From JACPYM01 sp031423495 (GTDB lineage: Bacteria > Acidobacteriota > Blastocatellia > RBC074): a DNA stretch of 64,000 nt. Of the stretch, positions 37,328 through 45,547 are shown piece after piece. The stretch's first letter is position 1; every line of letters starts with the position of its first letter. Where the stretch lies: the NCBI GenBank assembly GCA_031423495.1, contig JANPFP010000103.1:1-64000 (forward strand), written 5' to 3'. Made by a program: the position numbers and the translations under genes. Under the pieces are notes generated by a model. It saw nothing but the letters and a program-made list of their open reading frames with translations. It did not search any database and was not told the origin of the DNA.

Positions 37328-39424
37328 ATGTTCGTTTTCTTTCGACGTTTGCCAGCCGTGCTGCTCCTTTTTTGCCTCACGGCATTGTCAGGGTACGCAC
37401 AAACCAATCAATCGAACCCAACCGCTGAACTCAACATCACTTTGGGCGAGCAAACCGTGCGCTTTGCCCCCACCCGCAGCTTTCAGGAGATGCGACTCGA
37501 AGTCGTCAACAGTGTGGGCGAAATTGTTTTCACCTATTTCACCACCGAAGCCATCTTTGATTGGAACTTGCGCGCGGGTAACAGCGAAGCACTAGCGCCA
37601 GGCTTGTATCGTTACGCACTGACGCTCAAGTTCGGCGAAAACCAGTCGCGCCAACACACCGGACATTTCATCGTCGAGAAAACGCAAGACCAAGTCTGGC
37701 TGACGGCGAGCGAAGACACGGAAGTCAGCGGCACAGTGTTGAGTGCGTCACGCAACGGCGGACGTTCGATTACGGGTTTGGGAGCGAAAGACGACAAATC
37801 CGTCAAACGCGACGTTAACGGGCGCGAGATCGTCAATGAAAAAGGCGACGAAAAAGGCGATAAGCTGCGCGATGATAAAGATTCAGCAAAAGCCGTGAAG
37901 CAAGAGAAAGCCGCGTTGTTAGGCACCGCCAACATGGTGGCGAAGTATGATGTCGGTGGTGTGAACCTGATTGATTCGACGATCACCGAAGTGAGCGGCA
38001 ATGTAGGCATCGGCACGACGTTACCCGGTTCCATCCTTGATATGGTGAGGCCGGGCGCTACCGATGTGGTCTTTCGCATGGCGAATGGCACGCGGGGCTG
38101 GAGCGTGGGCGTCAGCGGGACGGGCGATTTCTGGCGCATCAGGGACAACACTGCGGGATTCGCACGTCTGGTTGTCACTGGCGGCAACGGCAACGTCGGC
38201 ATCGGCAACACCGCGCCAGCGGCCAAACTCGATGTCACCGGTTCGATCAACGCCACGCAATACAATGTTTTCGGTAGTCGAATTTTGCACACCACTGGCA
38301 CCGACAATATGTTTGTGGGGAACCTTACTGGCAATGCCAACACTACAGGTGCGCAAAACACTTTTATCGGCAGCTCGGCTGGTGACTCAAACACCACTGG
38401 TGCTAAAAATACCTTTGTGGGCGAAGACGCTGGCGGTGGCAATGCGGGAGGCAGTAACAACGTCTTTGTCGGTGAAAACGCCGGCCTGCAAAATAGCTCA
38501 GGCAGCGACAACGTCGCGGTAGGCCAAAGTGCAGGCGATACGATTTCGACGGGCGACTTTAATACCATGATCGGTAAGAATGCCGACGTGAGTTTGGGTG
38601 GTCTCACCAATGTCACCGCCATTGGTGCGAATGCACAGGTGGATGCAAGCAACTCGTTGGTGCTAGGGGGGATCAATGGCGTCAACAGCGGCACCAGCGT
38701 CAATGTCGGCATCGGAACCCCAGACCCTAAAGTGAAATTGCATTTATTGGGTGACTCACAAGACCATGTCACCATTAGAGGCACCCGTATTGGTTCCTCC
38801 AGCACCTATTCAATGCCCACCGCCACCCTCGACGGTAACAATTTGATGGCCCTGGAAGGTAACGGTCATACGGGGTCAGGTTTTTCGAATCCGATGGCAG
38901 CGATCAGATTGAAGGCGAGTCAAGACTGGGCGGTTGGTGCGACTGGCACATATATCGCTTTTGAGACGACCGCCAACAACACGACGACAATTACTGAGCG
39001 CGTGCGCATCAACGCGAACGGCACGGTTGAAGTGAACGTGCTGGGCGGGGGTGGTACGGATGATGTTTGCCGTAATGGGAACAAGGCGCTTTCGGACTGT
39101 TCATCCAGTCGGCGGTACAAAGACAACATCCTGCCTTTCAAGGCGGGCTTGAAACTCGTCAGCAAATTACGTCCTGTTACTTTTGATTGGAAAGGCGGAG
39201 CCGCCGACCTGGGCCTCGTGGCCGAAGAAGTCGCCGCTGTCGAACCGTTGCTGACGGTTTATAACGACAAAGGCGAAATCGAAGGCGTCAAATATAAACA
39301 ACTCAACGTGGTGCTCATCAACGCAATGAAAGAGTTGCAAGCCCAAAACACGGCCTTGCTAAAACGGCTCGAAACCATAGAGCGTGTGTTGGTGCGCAAA
39401 AAACGCCAGCATCGTTCACGCTGA
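37328..39424 (+). CDS. Secreted surface fibre with S74 intramolecular chaperone domain
   Basis: The ATG at 37328 has AGAGAGG eight bases upstream, and the signal peptide ends near GYAQ. The N-terminal ~130 residues are a beta-rich domain, then a charged Lys/Asp/Glu linker (about 150-195). Residues about 320-440 hold 14-residue-like repeats (NTTGAQNTFIGSSAG, NTTGAKNTFVGEDAG) of the YadA/trimeric-fibre head type. The C-terminus has the endosialidase chaperone (peptidase S74) motif: Ser592/593 followed by RRYKDNI with Lys598, then LGLVAEEVAAVEP and a terminal coiled coil. S74 domains trimerise fibres and then cut themselves off. Here the usual Asp after the Ser is replaced by Ser. It is transcribed away from the CHAT gene. 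Confidence 0.85.
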   Translation: MFVFFRRLPAVLLLFCLTALSGYAQTNQSNPTAELNITLGEQTVRFAPTRSFQEMRLEVVNSVGEIVFTYFTTEAIFDWNLRAGNSEALAPGLYRYALTLKFGENQSRQHTGHFIVEKTQDQVWLTASEDTEVSGTVLSASRNGGRSITGLGAKDDKSVKRDVNGREIVNEKGDEKGDKLRDDKDSAKAVKQEKAALLGTANMVAKYDVGGVNLIDSTITEVSGNVGIGTTLPGSILDMVRPGATDVVFRMANGTRGWSVGVSGTGDFWRIRDNTAGFARLVVTGGNGNVGIGNTAPAAKLDVTGSINATQYNVFGSRILHTTGTDNMFVGNLTGNANTTGAQNTFIGSSAGDSNTTGAKNTFVGEDAGGGNAGGSNNVFVGENAGLQNSSGSDNVAVGQSAGDTISTGDFNTMIGKNADVSLGGLTNVTAIGANAQVDASNSLVLGGINGVNSGTSVNVGIGTPDPKVKLHLLGDSQDHVTIRGTRIGSSSTYSMPTATLDGNNLMALEGNGHTGSGFSNPMAAIRLKASQDWAVGATGTYIAFETTANNTTTITERVRINANGTVEVNVLGGGGTDDVCRNGNKALSDCSSSRRYKDNILPFKAGLKLVSKLRPVTFDWKGGAADLGLVAEEVAAVEPLLTVYNDKGEIEGVKYKQLNVVLINAMKELQAQNTALLKRLETIERVLVRKKRQHRSR

Positions 39425-39943
39425 AGCGGCGATCAGTTCAGCGGCGAAGGCTTCGAGCTTTCGCACAAATTCACTCGCGCCGTGTTCGCCTTCCGCAGGC
39501 GACCACGGCGCGAAATCTTTATCGCTGTCTTGCACGTAACCGCCCGCCGGTTGGCCTTTGGTTTCGTAAATCACAGACTCTTCCAGCGCGACCAAGCTGT
39601 GCCAAACGCCCGGCGGAATATCCATCCCGAAACATCCGTCGGCTTGTGAAAGCACGCGACTTGCCGCGCGATTCAACGCGCCTGCTTCATCGAAAATCAG
39701 TACGGCTAAACGTCCGCGCAGCAACATAAATCCTTCGCCTTTGTATTCATCCTGATGGCGGTGCGGCCTGACGTAAGTGCCCGGCACGAGCGCATTCAAC
39801 ATGCGATGCGCGTGTTCCCAGGCTCCCTCGTGCAAGCATTTAATCGCGCGCAGCCGTGGCGACTGACGCGCTTGCGCCAGCAAGTCGTCTAGCGTAGCGG
39901 CGGTGATGGTTTGAATTAGTCGTTCCGTCATTTGGGCTTTCAT
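39416..39943 (-). CDS. WbuC-family cupin-fold metalloprotein
   Basis: Small (175 aa) single-domain cupin. Metal-binding residues of motif 1 are visible in YVRPHRHQDEYKGEG and of motif 2 in IPPGVWHSLVAL. The downstream KDFAPWSPAEGEHGASEF is typical of the WbuC family, which is often found near surface-polysaccharide genes but has no settled reaction. The start could also be the Met at 39931; neither has a strong ribosome binding site. Its 3' end overlaps the convergent S74 fibre gene by nine bases. Confidence 0.85.
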   Translation of the reverse strand: MKAQMTERLIQTITAATLDDLLAQARQSPRLRAIKCLHEGAWEHAHRMLNALVPGTYVRPHRHQDEYKGEGFMLLRGRLAVLIFDEAGALNRAASRVLSQADGCFGMDIPPGVWHSLVALEESVIYETKGQPAGGYVQDSDKDFAPWSPAEGEHGASEFVRKLEAFAAELIAASA

Positions 39944-39994
39944 ATTGGCGCGGGAATGTAGCGCAAACCAATCGTATGCGCTACCTTCTGGCGC

Positions 39995-40810
39995 ATGCCA
40001 AAAACAAATTTGCCGACGTTACCGATTGAGTTTGAAGAGTTCCGCGACCAACACTGGCGGCGCGAAGATCGTTCGCGCATCACCAACGTATTCGAGGCCG
40101 AACGCTTCATCGAAGAAGTCGGCTTCGCTAATTGCCTGACCGACTCGCGTACGCCGGGGCCGTCGCTTTATGTGGCTGTGTGCGGACGACGCGACGCCGT
40201 GATGCCGCCCAACGTACAAAAAGACGAAGAATCTTCGGCGGCGTGGTTGTTAAAAGACGACGTGTTGCGCCGCGGCAAGGTTTATTACGGCAAGCTCACC
40301 AAAGCGCGTACCATGTTTCTCGCGCCGCGTATGATCGCGCCGTTTTTTGCGGTGTGGGGCGTGAACCGAAAAGACGAAAAGAAACGCTTGAGCGCGACTG
40401 CGCAAGCCGTACTCAAAGTCTTGCGCAAAGAGTGGGAGATGGCGACCAGCGACTTGCGCGAAGAGTGCGGCATAGCTGACCGCAAGCTGCTGACCAAAGC
40501 GATAGACGAATTGCAATCAGCCATGCTCGTCGTTCCGAGCGAAGTCGTTTATAAGCCCAAGTTCACTTATATCTGGACGCTGACCGAAGCGCGCTTTCCC
40601 GAAGTAATGCAAACTGGGCTGACTGAAGCCGATGGCTTGCAAGCAATTGCGCGCTGCTTTTTAACCGGCGCTGGCATGACCTATCCGGGTGAGATGGCGC
40701 GCGTCATCGGCGCGAAACGTCCGGCGGTGGGCTTGGCGCATCGTGCGTTAGTGCAGGAAGGTTTTGCTGTTTCGCCGTCAACGGGAACCTATGAAATCAA
40801 CGCCCGATGA
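39995..40810 (+). CDS. Winged-helix DNA-binding protein, AlkZ-related
   Basis: A 271-aa soluble protein. The central part (RLSATAQAVLKVLRKEWEMA; LREECGIADRKLLTKAIDEL) is a winged helix-turn-helix. The C-terminal part (ADGLQAIARCFLTGAGM; PAVGLAHRALVQEGFAV) resembles the AlkZ/YcaQ DNA-glycosylase superfamily. The QxQ catalytic motif of true AlkZ is not evident, so glycosylase activity is doubtful and it may only bind DNA. It is divergent from the WbuC gene. No partner gene is obvious. Confidence 0.55.
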   Translation: MPKTNLPTLPIEFEEFRDQHWRREDRSRITNVFEAERFIEEVGFANCLTDSRTPGPSLYVAVCGRRDAVMPPNVQKDEESSAAWLLKDDVLRRGKVYYGKLTKARTMFLAPRMIAPFFAVWGVNRKDEKKRLSATAQAVLKVLRKEWEMATSDLREECGIADRKLLTKAIDELQSAMLVVPSEVVYKPKFTYIWTLTEARFPEVMQTGLTEADGLQAIARCFLTGAGMTYPGEMARVIGAKRPAVGLAHRALVQEGFAVSPSTGTYEINAR

Positions 40811-41137
40811 GGACATGCAAGACATTTGGGACTGTTGTGCTAGACTCCGCCCCGTTGAAATATAACCGCTTGGGTTTAATGAATCAGTTACGCGCCTTCC
40901 TAACCGACTGCAACGGGCTTTTCTTTCGATCTCAAAGTTGGGTCAATCCTTCAACGTGAGTCTGTTTTCTGAGCCTCAACGGTGGTGCGTCGTCAACCGT
41001 GACTGACGCTATTAGGTTCAGCAAACAGGCGAGTTAAAACGTTAAGAAGCCGCTCGTTGATTCGAGTGCCGAATGGAGCAACGGAAACCGTTTTCCAAGC
41101 TCACACGGCTGCTTCGGTAAATAAATAGGAAAATCAC
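40811..41137 (+). other. 327-bp leader and promoter region of the RRM gene
   Basis: No gene is seen. A weak promoter TTGAAA (40855-40860), 16 bases, TAATGA (40877-40882) would give a leader of about 250 bases before the RRM protein. Long structured leaders are common for cold-inducible RNA-binding proteins; here it contains several short complementary stretches (for example GGAAACCG near CGGTTGAC-like words) but no fold I can name. AGGAAA lies just before the ATG. Confidence 0.4.
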
Positions 41138-41536
41138 ATGGCAGTTAAGTTATACGTAGGCAATCTGAGCTTCAGCACAACTGAGCAAGATCTGGAAGAG
41201 CAGTTCGGCCAATTCGGCCAAGTCAATTCGGCGAGCCTGATCACTGATCGTGAGACGGGTCGTTCGCGCGGTTTCGGCTTTGTCGAACTCGACTCAAACG
41301 AAGCGGCGCAAGCAGCTATTCAAAACCTGAACGGCAAAGAAGTTGATGGTCGCGCACTCACCGTCAACGAAGCCAAACCCCGTGAAGATCGCGGCGGTGG
41401 CGGCGGTGGCCGTGGCGGATTCGGTGGCGGCGGCGGTGGCCGTGGCGGCGGCGGCGGCGGCGGCGGCCGTGGTGGTGGTGGCGGTTACGGCGGCGGCGGC
41501 GGTCGTGGCGGTGGTGGTGGCGGCGGTCGTTACTAA
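41138..41536 (+). CDS. Glycine-rich RRM RNA-binding protein
   Basis: Residues 1-80 form one RNA-recognition motif with RNP2 (LYVGNLSF) and RNP1 (RGFGFVEL), both complete with their aromatic residues. The last ~45 residues are almost only Gly and Arg. This matches the bacterial RRM family found in cyanobacteria and acidobacteria, often cold-induced and thought to act as RNA chaperones. The GGC/GGT codon run makes a near-simple repeat at 41390-41530. Single gene with its own terminator. Confidence 0.93.
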   Translation: MAVKLYVGNLSFSTTEQDLEEQFGQFGQVNSASLITDRETGRSRGFGFVELDSNEAAQAAIQNLNGKEVDGRALTVNEAKPREDRGGGGGGRGGFGGGGGGRGGGGGGGGRGGGGGYGGGGGRGGGGGGGRY

Positions 41537-41575
41537 CTCACCGACCAACTCACCGTTTGATAGTCATTAAACAAG

Positions 41576-41633
41576 ACAGGCTGAAAGGGTATTTCGTTTT
41601 TTACGAGCATCACTTTCAGCCTGTTTTGTTTTC
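41576..41633 (+). terminator. Rho-independent terminator of the RRM gene
   Basis: A 12-bp perfect stem (ACAGGCTGAAAG / CTTTCAGCCTGT, 41576-41587 and 41613-41624) is followed by TTTGTTTTC. Confidence 0.85.
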
Positions 41634-41728
41634 AGCCTGCGACCTCAAACCTTGTACTTCATCCGGTTGGTCGCCATAATCGCCGCCGTTCCCGCAACAT
41701 CACATTTATCAAAAAGAGGTTCAAAATC

Positions 41729-43252
41729 TTGAGTCCTAACGTCGTCGTACGCATCGCCTGCGCGTTGCTGTTGGTATCGCTGACAGCTTGCAAAACGCCT
41801 GTCGCCAGCAACGAACTAACCATCCTGCTCGAAAAGAAAATCCAGACCTTCGACCCGCGCAAGAGTTCCGATTCCGCTGTCGAACGCATGCGCCAGTTGA
41901 TCTTTAACAGCCTCGTGCGCAAAGGCGAAAACTTTGAACCCGTGCCAGACTTGGCTGAGAGCTTCACGGCGTCGCCTGATTACAAGACCTTCACTTTCAA
42001 GTTGAGGCAAGGCATCAAGTTCCATGACGGCAAACCGTTTTCGTCACTCGACGTGAAATACACTTTCGACACGATGATGTCGCGGCCTGATCTGACCAAA
42101 CGCGCTTCGTTTCAACAAGACCTCGCTACGGTCGAAGCCGTTGATCCGCAAACCGTGGTCTTCCGTTGCAAGAACGCCTTTCCCAGCCTGCCCAACGACA
42201 TCGTACCCATCGGCATCATCCCCGAAGGTTCGTCTGACCAACAGGACAAAAAGCCCATCGGCACGGGGCCGTTTCGCTTTGTGAGTTACGCCGACGAACA
42301 AGAAGCCGTACTCACCGCTTACGACCAATATTACGAAGGCCGTCCGAAAATTGATGGCTTGCGCGTCAAGATCGTACCCGACAACAGCACGCGCGAAAGC
42401 GAGTTGCGCAAAGGTTCTGCCGACCTCGCGTTGAATGCCGACCTCGAACCCGTCACCGTCGAGTCGCTGCAAAAAGTGCCCGACCTCAAGGTGCAAATCA
42501 CCGACGGAACCAACCTCGCGCATCTCGGCCTGAACATGCTTGATCCGATTTTGAAAGACGTGCGCGTTCGTCAGGCGTTAGCTCACGCGATTGACCGCGA
42601 AGCGATCATCCGCGATGTCTTGCGCGGGCAAGGCAAGCTGGCTTCGAGCATTCTGCCGATTCAACAATCGTCTTATGAACCGAACGTGCGCGCTTATGCT
42701 TACGACGTAACCAAAGCGAATGAGTTGCTCGACCAGGCCGGATTCAAACGCAACGGCGAACAGCCGCGTTTCAAACTGACGCTCAAAACTTCTACGTTAT
42801 CGTTTGCGCGCAAGGTCGGCGAAACCATTCAAGATCAGTTGCGTCGCATAGGCATCAACCTCGAATTGCAATCGCTCGAAACCCAGAAGCTCACGCAGGA
42901 TTTAACCGACGGAACGTTTCAGATGTACTTCCGAGTGCTGGTCGGCGGCAATCAGAGTACCGATATGTTTCGATTCGCTTATTACTCGAAATCAATTCCG
43001 CCCAACGGACAAAACCGGTTTCGTTATAACAACCCAAAACTCGACAAGTTACTCGACGAATCGCTCACCGCCGCGCCAGAGCGGCGCAAAGTAATTTTTT
43101 CTGACGTACAAAAAACATTGGCTGAAGAGTTACCGACGATTTATTTGTGGTACACCTCGAATATAGCAATTGCTAGCAAGCGCGTAGCCTCGCTCACGAT
43201 AGAGCCTTCGATGGATTTTCGCGTGCTGCGGCAAGTTACTTTGCAAAACTAA
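41729..43252 (+). CDS. Peptide/nickel-type ABC transporter substrate-binding lipoprotein (SBP family 5)
   Basis: The start is a TTG at 41729 with AAGAGGT eight bases upstream; it alone gives the full lipoprotein signal ending LTAC. The mature protein is a complete family-5 (DppA/OppA-like) binding protein: KIQTFDPRKSSDSA, PDLAESFTASPDYKTFTFKL, FHDGKPFSSLDVKYTF, IGTGPFRF, VRQALAHAIDREAI, and the C-terminal lobe. It would bind oligopeptides or a similar ligand in the periplasm. No permease or ATPase gene is adjacent, so it must share a transporter encoded elsewhere, or act as a receptor or chaperone. Confidence 0.9.
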   Translation: MSPNVVVRIACALLLVSLTACKTPVASNELTILLEKKIQTFDPRKSSDSAVERMRQLIFNSLVRKGENFEPVPDLAESFTASPDYKTFTFKLRQGIKFHDGKPFSSLDVKYTFDTMMSRPDLTKRASFQQDLATVEAVDPQTVVFRCKNAFPSLPNDIVPIGIIPEGSSDQQDKKPIGTGPFRFVSYADEQEAVLTAYDQYYEGRPKIDGLRVKIVPDNSTRESELRKGSADLALNADLEPVTVESLQKVPDLKVQITDGTNLAHLGLNMLDPILKDVRVRQALAHAIDREAIIRDVLRGQGKLASSILPIQQSSYEPNVRAYAYDVTKANELLDQAGFKRNGEQPRFKLTLKTSTLSFARKVGETIQDQLRRIGINLELQSLETQKLTQDLTDGTFQMYFRVLVGGNQSTDMFRFAYYSKSIPPNGQNRFRYNNPKLDKLLDESLTAAPERRKVIFSDVQKTLAEELPTIYLWYTSNIAIASKRVASLTIEPSMDFRVLRQVTLQN

Positions 43253-43264
43253 CGAATTGGCTCG

Positions 43265-43387
43265 CGCGGAGCGTGTCCGTAGCCCGACCGTAAGAGAGGG
43301 CTACTTCGGCATTGCGCCCTGTCGATTCGACGATACGCTTCCTTGAGGTAGCCCTCTCTTACGTTCGGGCTACGGACACGCTCCGCG
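43265..43387. repeat. Fold-back element with 40-bp arms
   Basis: Arms 43265-43304 and 43348-43387 match except at one base. They contain GTAGCCC and CCGTAAGAGAGGGCTAC words, so each arm has its own smaller GTAGCCC...GGGCTAC palindrome. It fills most of the gap between the binding-protein gene and the SMP-30 gene. Confidence 0.9.
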
Positions 43388-43425
43388 TTTTGAGTTACTA
43401 ATTTCCCTTCAGGAGACTTGATGGT

Positions 43426-44523
43426 ATGAAGAAACATTTATTAACCTCGTTGGCTGCCCTATCAATCGCCAGCATTGGCTTTATGGCTTGCGACACCAAT
43501 CAATCAAAACCCGTAGCTGAAATCGCAAAACCTGCGACCGAAGCGGTAACAAAAGCTATGACTGAAAAACTTCCTGCGCCTTATGACAAAGGCAAAATCG
43601 TCAGGCTGGACCCGCGCTTCGACAAACTCATTGCCGCCGATGCCAAAATCGAAAAGCTTTCCGAAGGCCACCGATGGACGGAAGGCCCGGTCTGGAATAA
43701 GAAAGACAGCTTCCTGCTTTATAGCGATATTCCGAACAACGCGATTTATCAATGGTCGGCAGAAAAAGGCGACGTATTATTTTTGCAACCGGCGGGTTAC
43801 AGCGGCAAAGACGCTTTCACCGGCAAAGAACCAGGTACGAATGGCTTAACCTATGACAAAGACGGTTTGTTAGTTTCTTGCGATCATGGTGACCGCCGCA
43901 TAGCTCGCCTCGCCGCCGATAACAAAACGAAAACTACGTTAGCTGATAAGGTAGACGGCAAACGGTTCAACAGCCCGAACGATTTGGTTTACCACTCGAA
44001 TGGCGATTTATATTTCACCGACCCGCCTTATGGCTTGCCCAAAGGCGCAGACGACCCCGCACGCGAACTAACCTATTGCGGTGTATATCGTTTGGGTAAA
44101 GGCGGCAAGGTTACGTTACTAACTAAAGAAATTACGCGCCCCAACGGCATCGCTCTTTCGCCTGACGAAAAGAAACTTTACGTAGCAAGTTCCGACCCCG
44201 ACAAAGCCATTTGGATGGTTTATGACGTAAAGGCTGACGGCACGCTGGCGAACGGCAAAGTATTCAAAAACGTGACCGCTTGGGTAAAAGAAAAACGCCC
44301 CGGCTTGCCGGATGGAATGAGGGTAGACAAAGACGGAAACCTGTGGGCTACCGGGCCAGGCGGCGTCATTGTCTTCGCGCCGGATGGCGCGCATATCGGT
44401 TCGATTGAAACCGGCGTACCTACTGCCAATTGCGCGTTTGGCGGCGATGGCTCGACGTTGTATATCACGGCGAATACGGCGCTGATTCGCGTGCCGACGC
44501 TGACCAAAGGGCTGGGCTTCTGA
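43426..44523 (+). CDS. SMP-30/gluconolactonase-family lipoprotein
   Basis: AGGAG precedes the ATG at 43426. The signal ends in the lipobox GFMAC. The mature part is a six-bladed propeller of the SMP-30/gluconolactonase/regucalcin type. The divalent-metal ligands are recognisable: Glu in WTEGPVW, Asn in FNSPNDLVYH and Asp in GLPDGMRVD. It probably hydrolyses a sugar lactone at the cell envelope. It precedes the PPOX flavoprotein gene by 55 bases, separated by a terminator-like hairpin. Confidence 0.88.
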   Translation: MKKHLLTSLAALSIASIGFMACDTNQSKPVAEIAKPATEAVTKAMTEKLPAPYDKGKIVRLDPRFDKLIAADAKIEKLSEGHRWTEGPVWNKKDSFLLYSDIPNNAIYQWSAEKGDVLFLQPAGYSGKDAFTGKEPGTNGLTYDKDGLLVSCDHGDRRIARLAADNKTKTTLADKVDGKRFNSPNDLVYHSNGDLYFTDPPYGLPKGADDPARELTYCGVYRLGKGGKVTLLTKEITRPNGIALSPDEKKLYVASSDPDKAIWMVYDVKADGTLANGKVFKNVTAWVKEKRPGLPDGMRVDKDGNLWATGPGGVIVFAPDGAHIGSIETGVPTANCAFGGDGSTLYITANTALIRVPTLTKGLGF

Positions 44524-44531
44524 TCTTAACC

Positions 44532-44560
44532 AGTGGAACAGGTTAGTAACCTGTTCCACT
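44532..44560. terminator. Hairpin with 13-bp arms, short CAGGTT family
   Basis: AGTGGAACAGGTT and its exact complement flank the three-base loop AGT. It could end the SMP-30 transcript. Sister copies lie at 45018 and 62601. Confidence 0.6.
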
Positions 44561-44578
44561 TTCCCGCAGAGAGACACG

Positions 44579-45001
44579 ATGGGAGAAAAATTAACCGGAA
44601 AATGGGCGACCTATGTTGGCCTGCAAAAAATCGGGCGTTTAGCTACTGCCGATGCTAACGGCATGCCTCATAACACACCGATTTTTTATGCACTGATGGA
44701 CGGCGAGATTTATATCGGCACACAACGTACGCGCAAAAAAGTGCGTAACATACAAGCTAACTCACAAGTTTGCTTCACGATTGACACGGACGAGTCGCCT
44801 TACAAGGGCATTATGATTCAGGGCAAGGCAGAACTTATCGAAAACGACGCCTTGCACGCGCGCTTTCGCGAAGGGCTGATTTATCGCTACTACGGCTCGA
44901 CTGATAATCCCGGCTGGCAATATGTGCAAAGCCTCGGTGCTTCAGTGTTGATCAAAATCAACGCGACGAGCTTTTATTCGTGGGATTTTTCCGGTTCGTA
45001 A
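44579..45001 (+). CDS. Pyridoxamine-phosphate-oxidase-fold (PPOX) FMN/F420-binding protein
   Basis: A 140-aa split-barrel flavoprotein. IGRLATADANGMPHNTPIFY is the typical opening, and TRKKVRNIQANSQVCFTID contains the residues that hold the cofactor phosphate. The size and pattern match small PPOX-class proteins that bind FMN or F420 and may reduce small molecules; true PdxH activity is unlikely given the short length. Single gene between two copies of the short CAGGTT hairpin. Confidence 0.82.
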   Translation: MGEKLTGKWATYVGLQKIGRLATADANGMPHNTPIFYALMDGEIYIGTQRTRKKVRNIQANSQVCFTIDTDESPYKGIMIQGKAELIENDALHARFREGLIYRYYGSTDNPGWQYVQSLGASVLIKINATSFYSWDFSGS

Positions 45002-45017
45002 CGACTTGAAGGAAAAA

Positions 45018-45046
45018 GGTGGGGCAGGTTAGTAACCTGCCCTACC
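45018..45046. repeat. Hairpin, second copy of the short CAGGTT family
   Basis: GGTGGGGCAGGTT and AACCTGCCCTACC flank the loop AGT with one mismatch. It lies between the convergent PPOX and YegP genes and so may terminate both. Confidence 0.6.
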
Positions 45047-45067
45047 CATCGCTGAATGGCGCTTGAT

Positions 45068-45415
45068 TTACTTGGGCGCGTTATCGGTTAAGTCAGCGAC
45101 TTTGGCTTTGGGCGCTTCGGCTTGGGCGAGTGCCAGAAAGCTGTCGCGGTCAGGTTCATTGGCATACATCGGACTATGCCCTACGACTTGCCCGTTGGTG
45201 GCTTTCAGCACGTAACGAAAGCGTCCGTTATCCAATGTTTGCTTTTCGTAACGCCCGGCGTCGCCCGCGTTTTTCTTGACCGAAGCCACGCCGTTTTCGG
45301 CGCTGCTTTGCGCATTATAAAGTTCGCTTGATAACAAAATCTCACCGTTATCTAGCGTTAGATTGAAATAGAACTGACCGGTGCTAGCCAGTTTAACCCC
45401 AAAAGTTGCAGCCAT
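45068..45415 (-). CDS. YegP-like DUF1508 protein
   Basis: A 115-aa protein with two DUF1508 repeats, one near FYFNLTLDNGEILLSSELY...NGVASVKKNA and the other near FRYVLKATNGQVVGHSPMY. YegP-type proteins are widespread stress-associated proteins of unclear biochemical role. GGAG lies eight bases before the ATG. The acidic C-terminal tail is unique. Confidence 0.85.
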   Translation of the reverse strand: MAATFGVKLASTGQFYFNLTLDNGEILLSSELYNAQSSAENGVASVKKNAGDAGRYEKQTLDNGRFRYVLKATNGQVVGHSPMYANEPDRDSFLALAQAEAPKAKVADLTDNAPK

Positions 45416-45547
45416 GGTTATTGCTCCTCACTAACTTGTTTTACAGCAGGTTGAAAGTTGGCGCGCAGTTGAACTTACGGCTTTTCAGCTTACGCGCAAA
45501 TTAAAAGAGACACGCTGGGTGGGGAATGGTTACTGCCACCGTTCACC

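Noticed and set aside
41294..41570. Ala/Thr-rich frames overlapping the RRM gene
   Set aside because: Shadow frames of the GGC/GGT codon run that encodes the glycine-rich tail.
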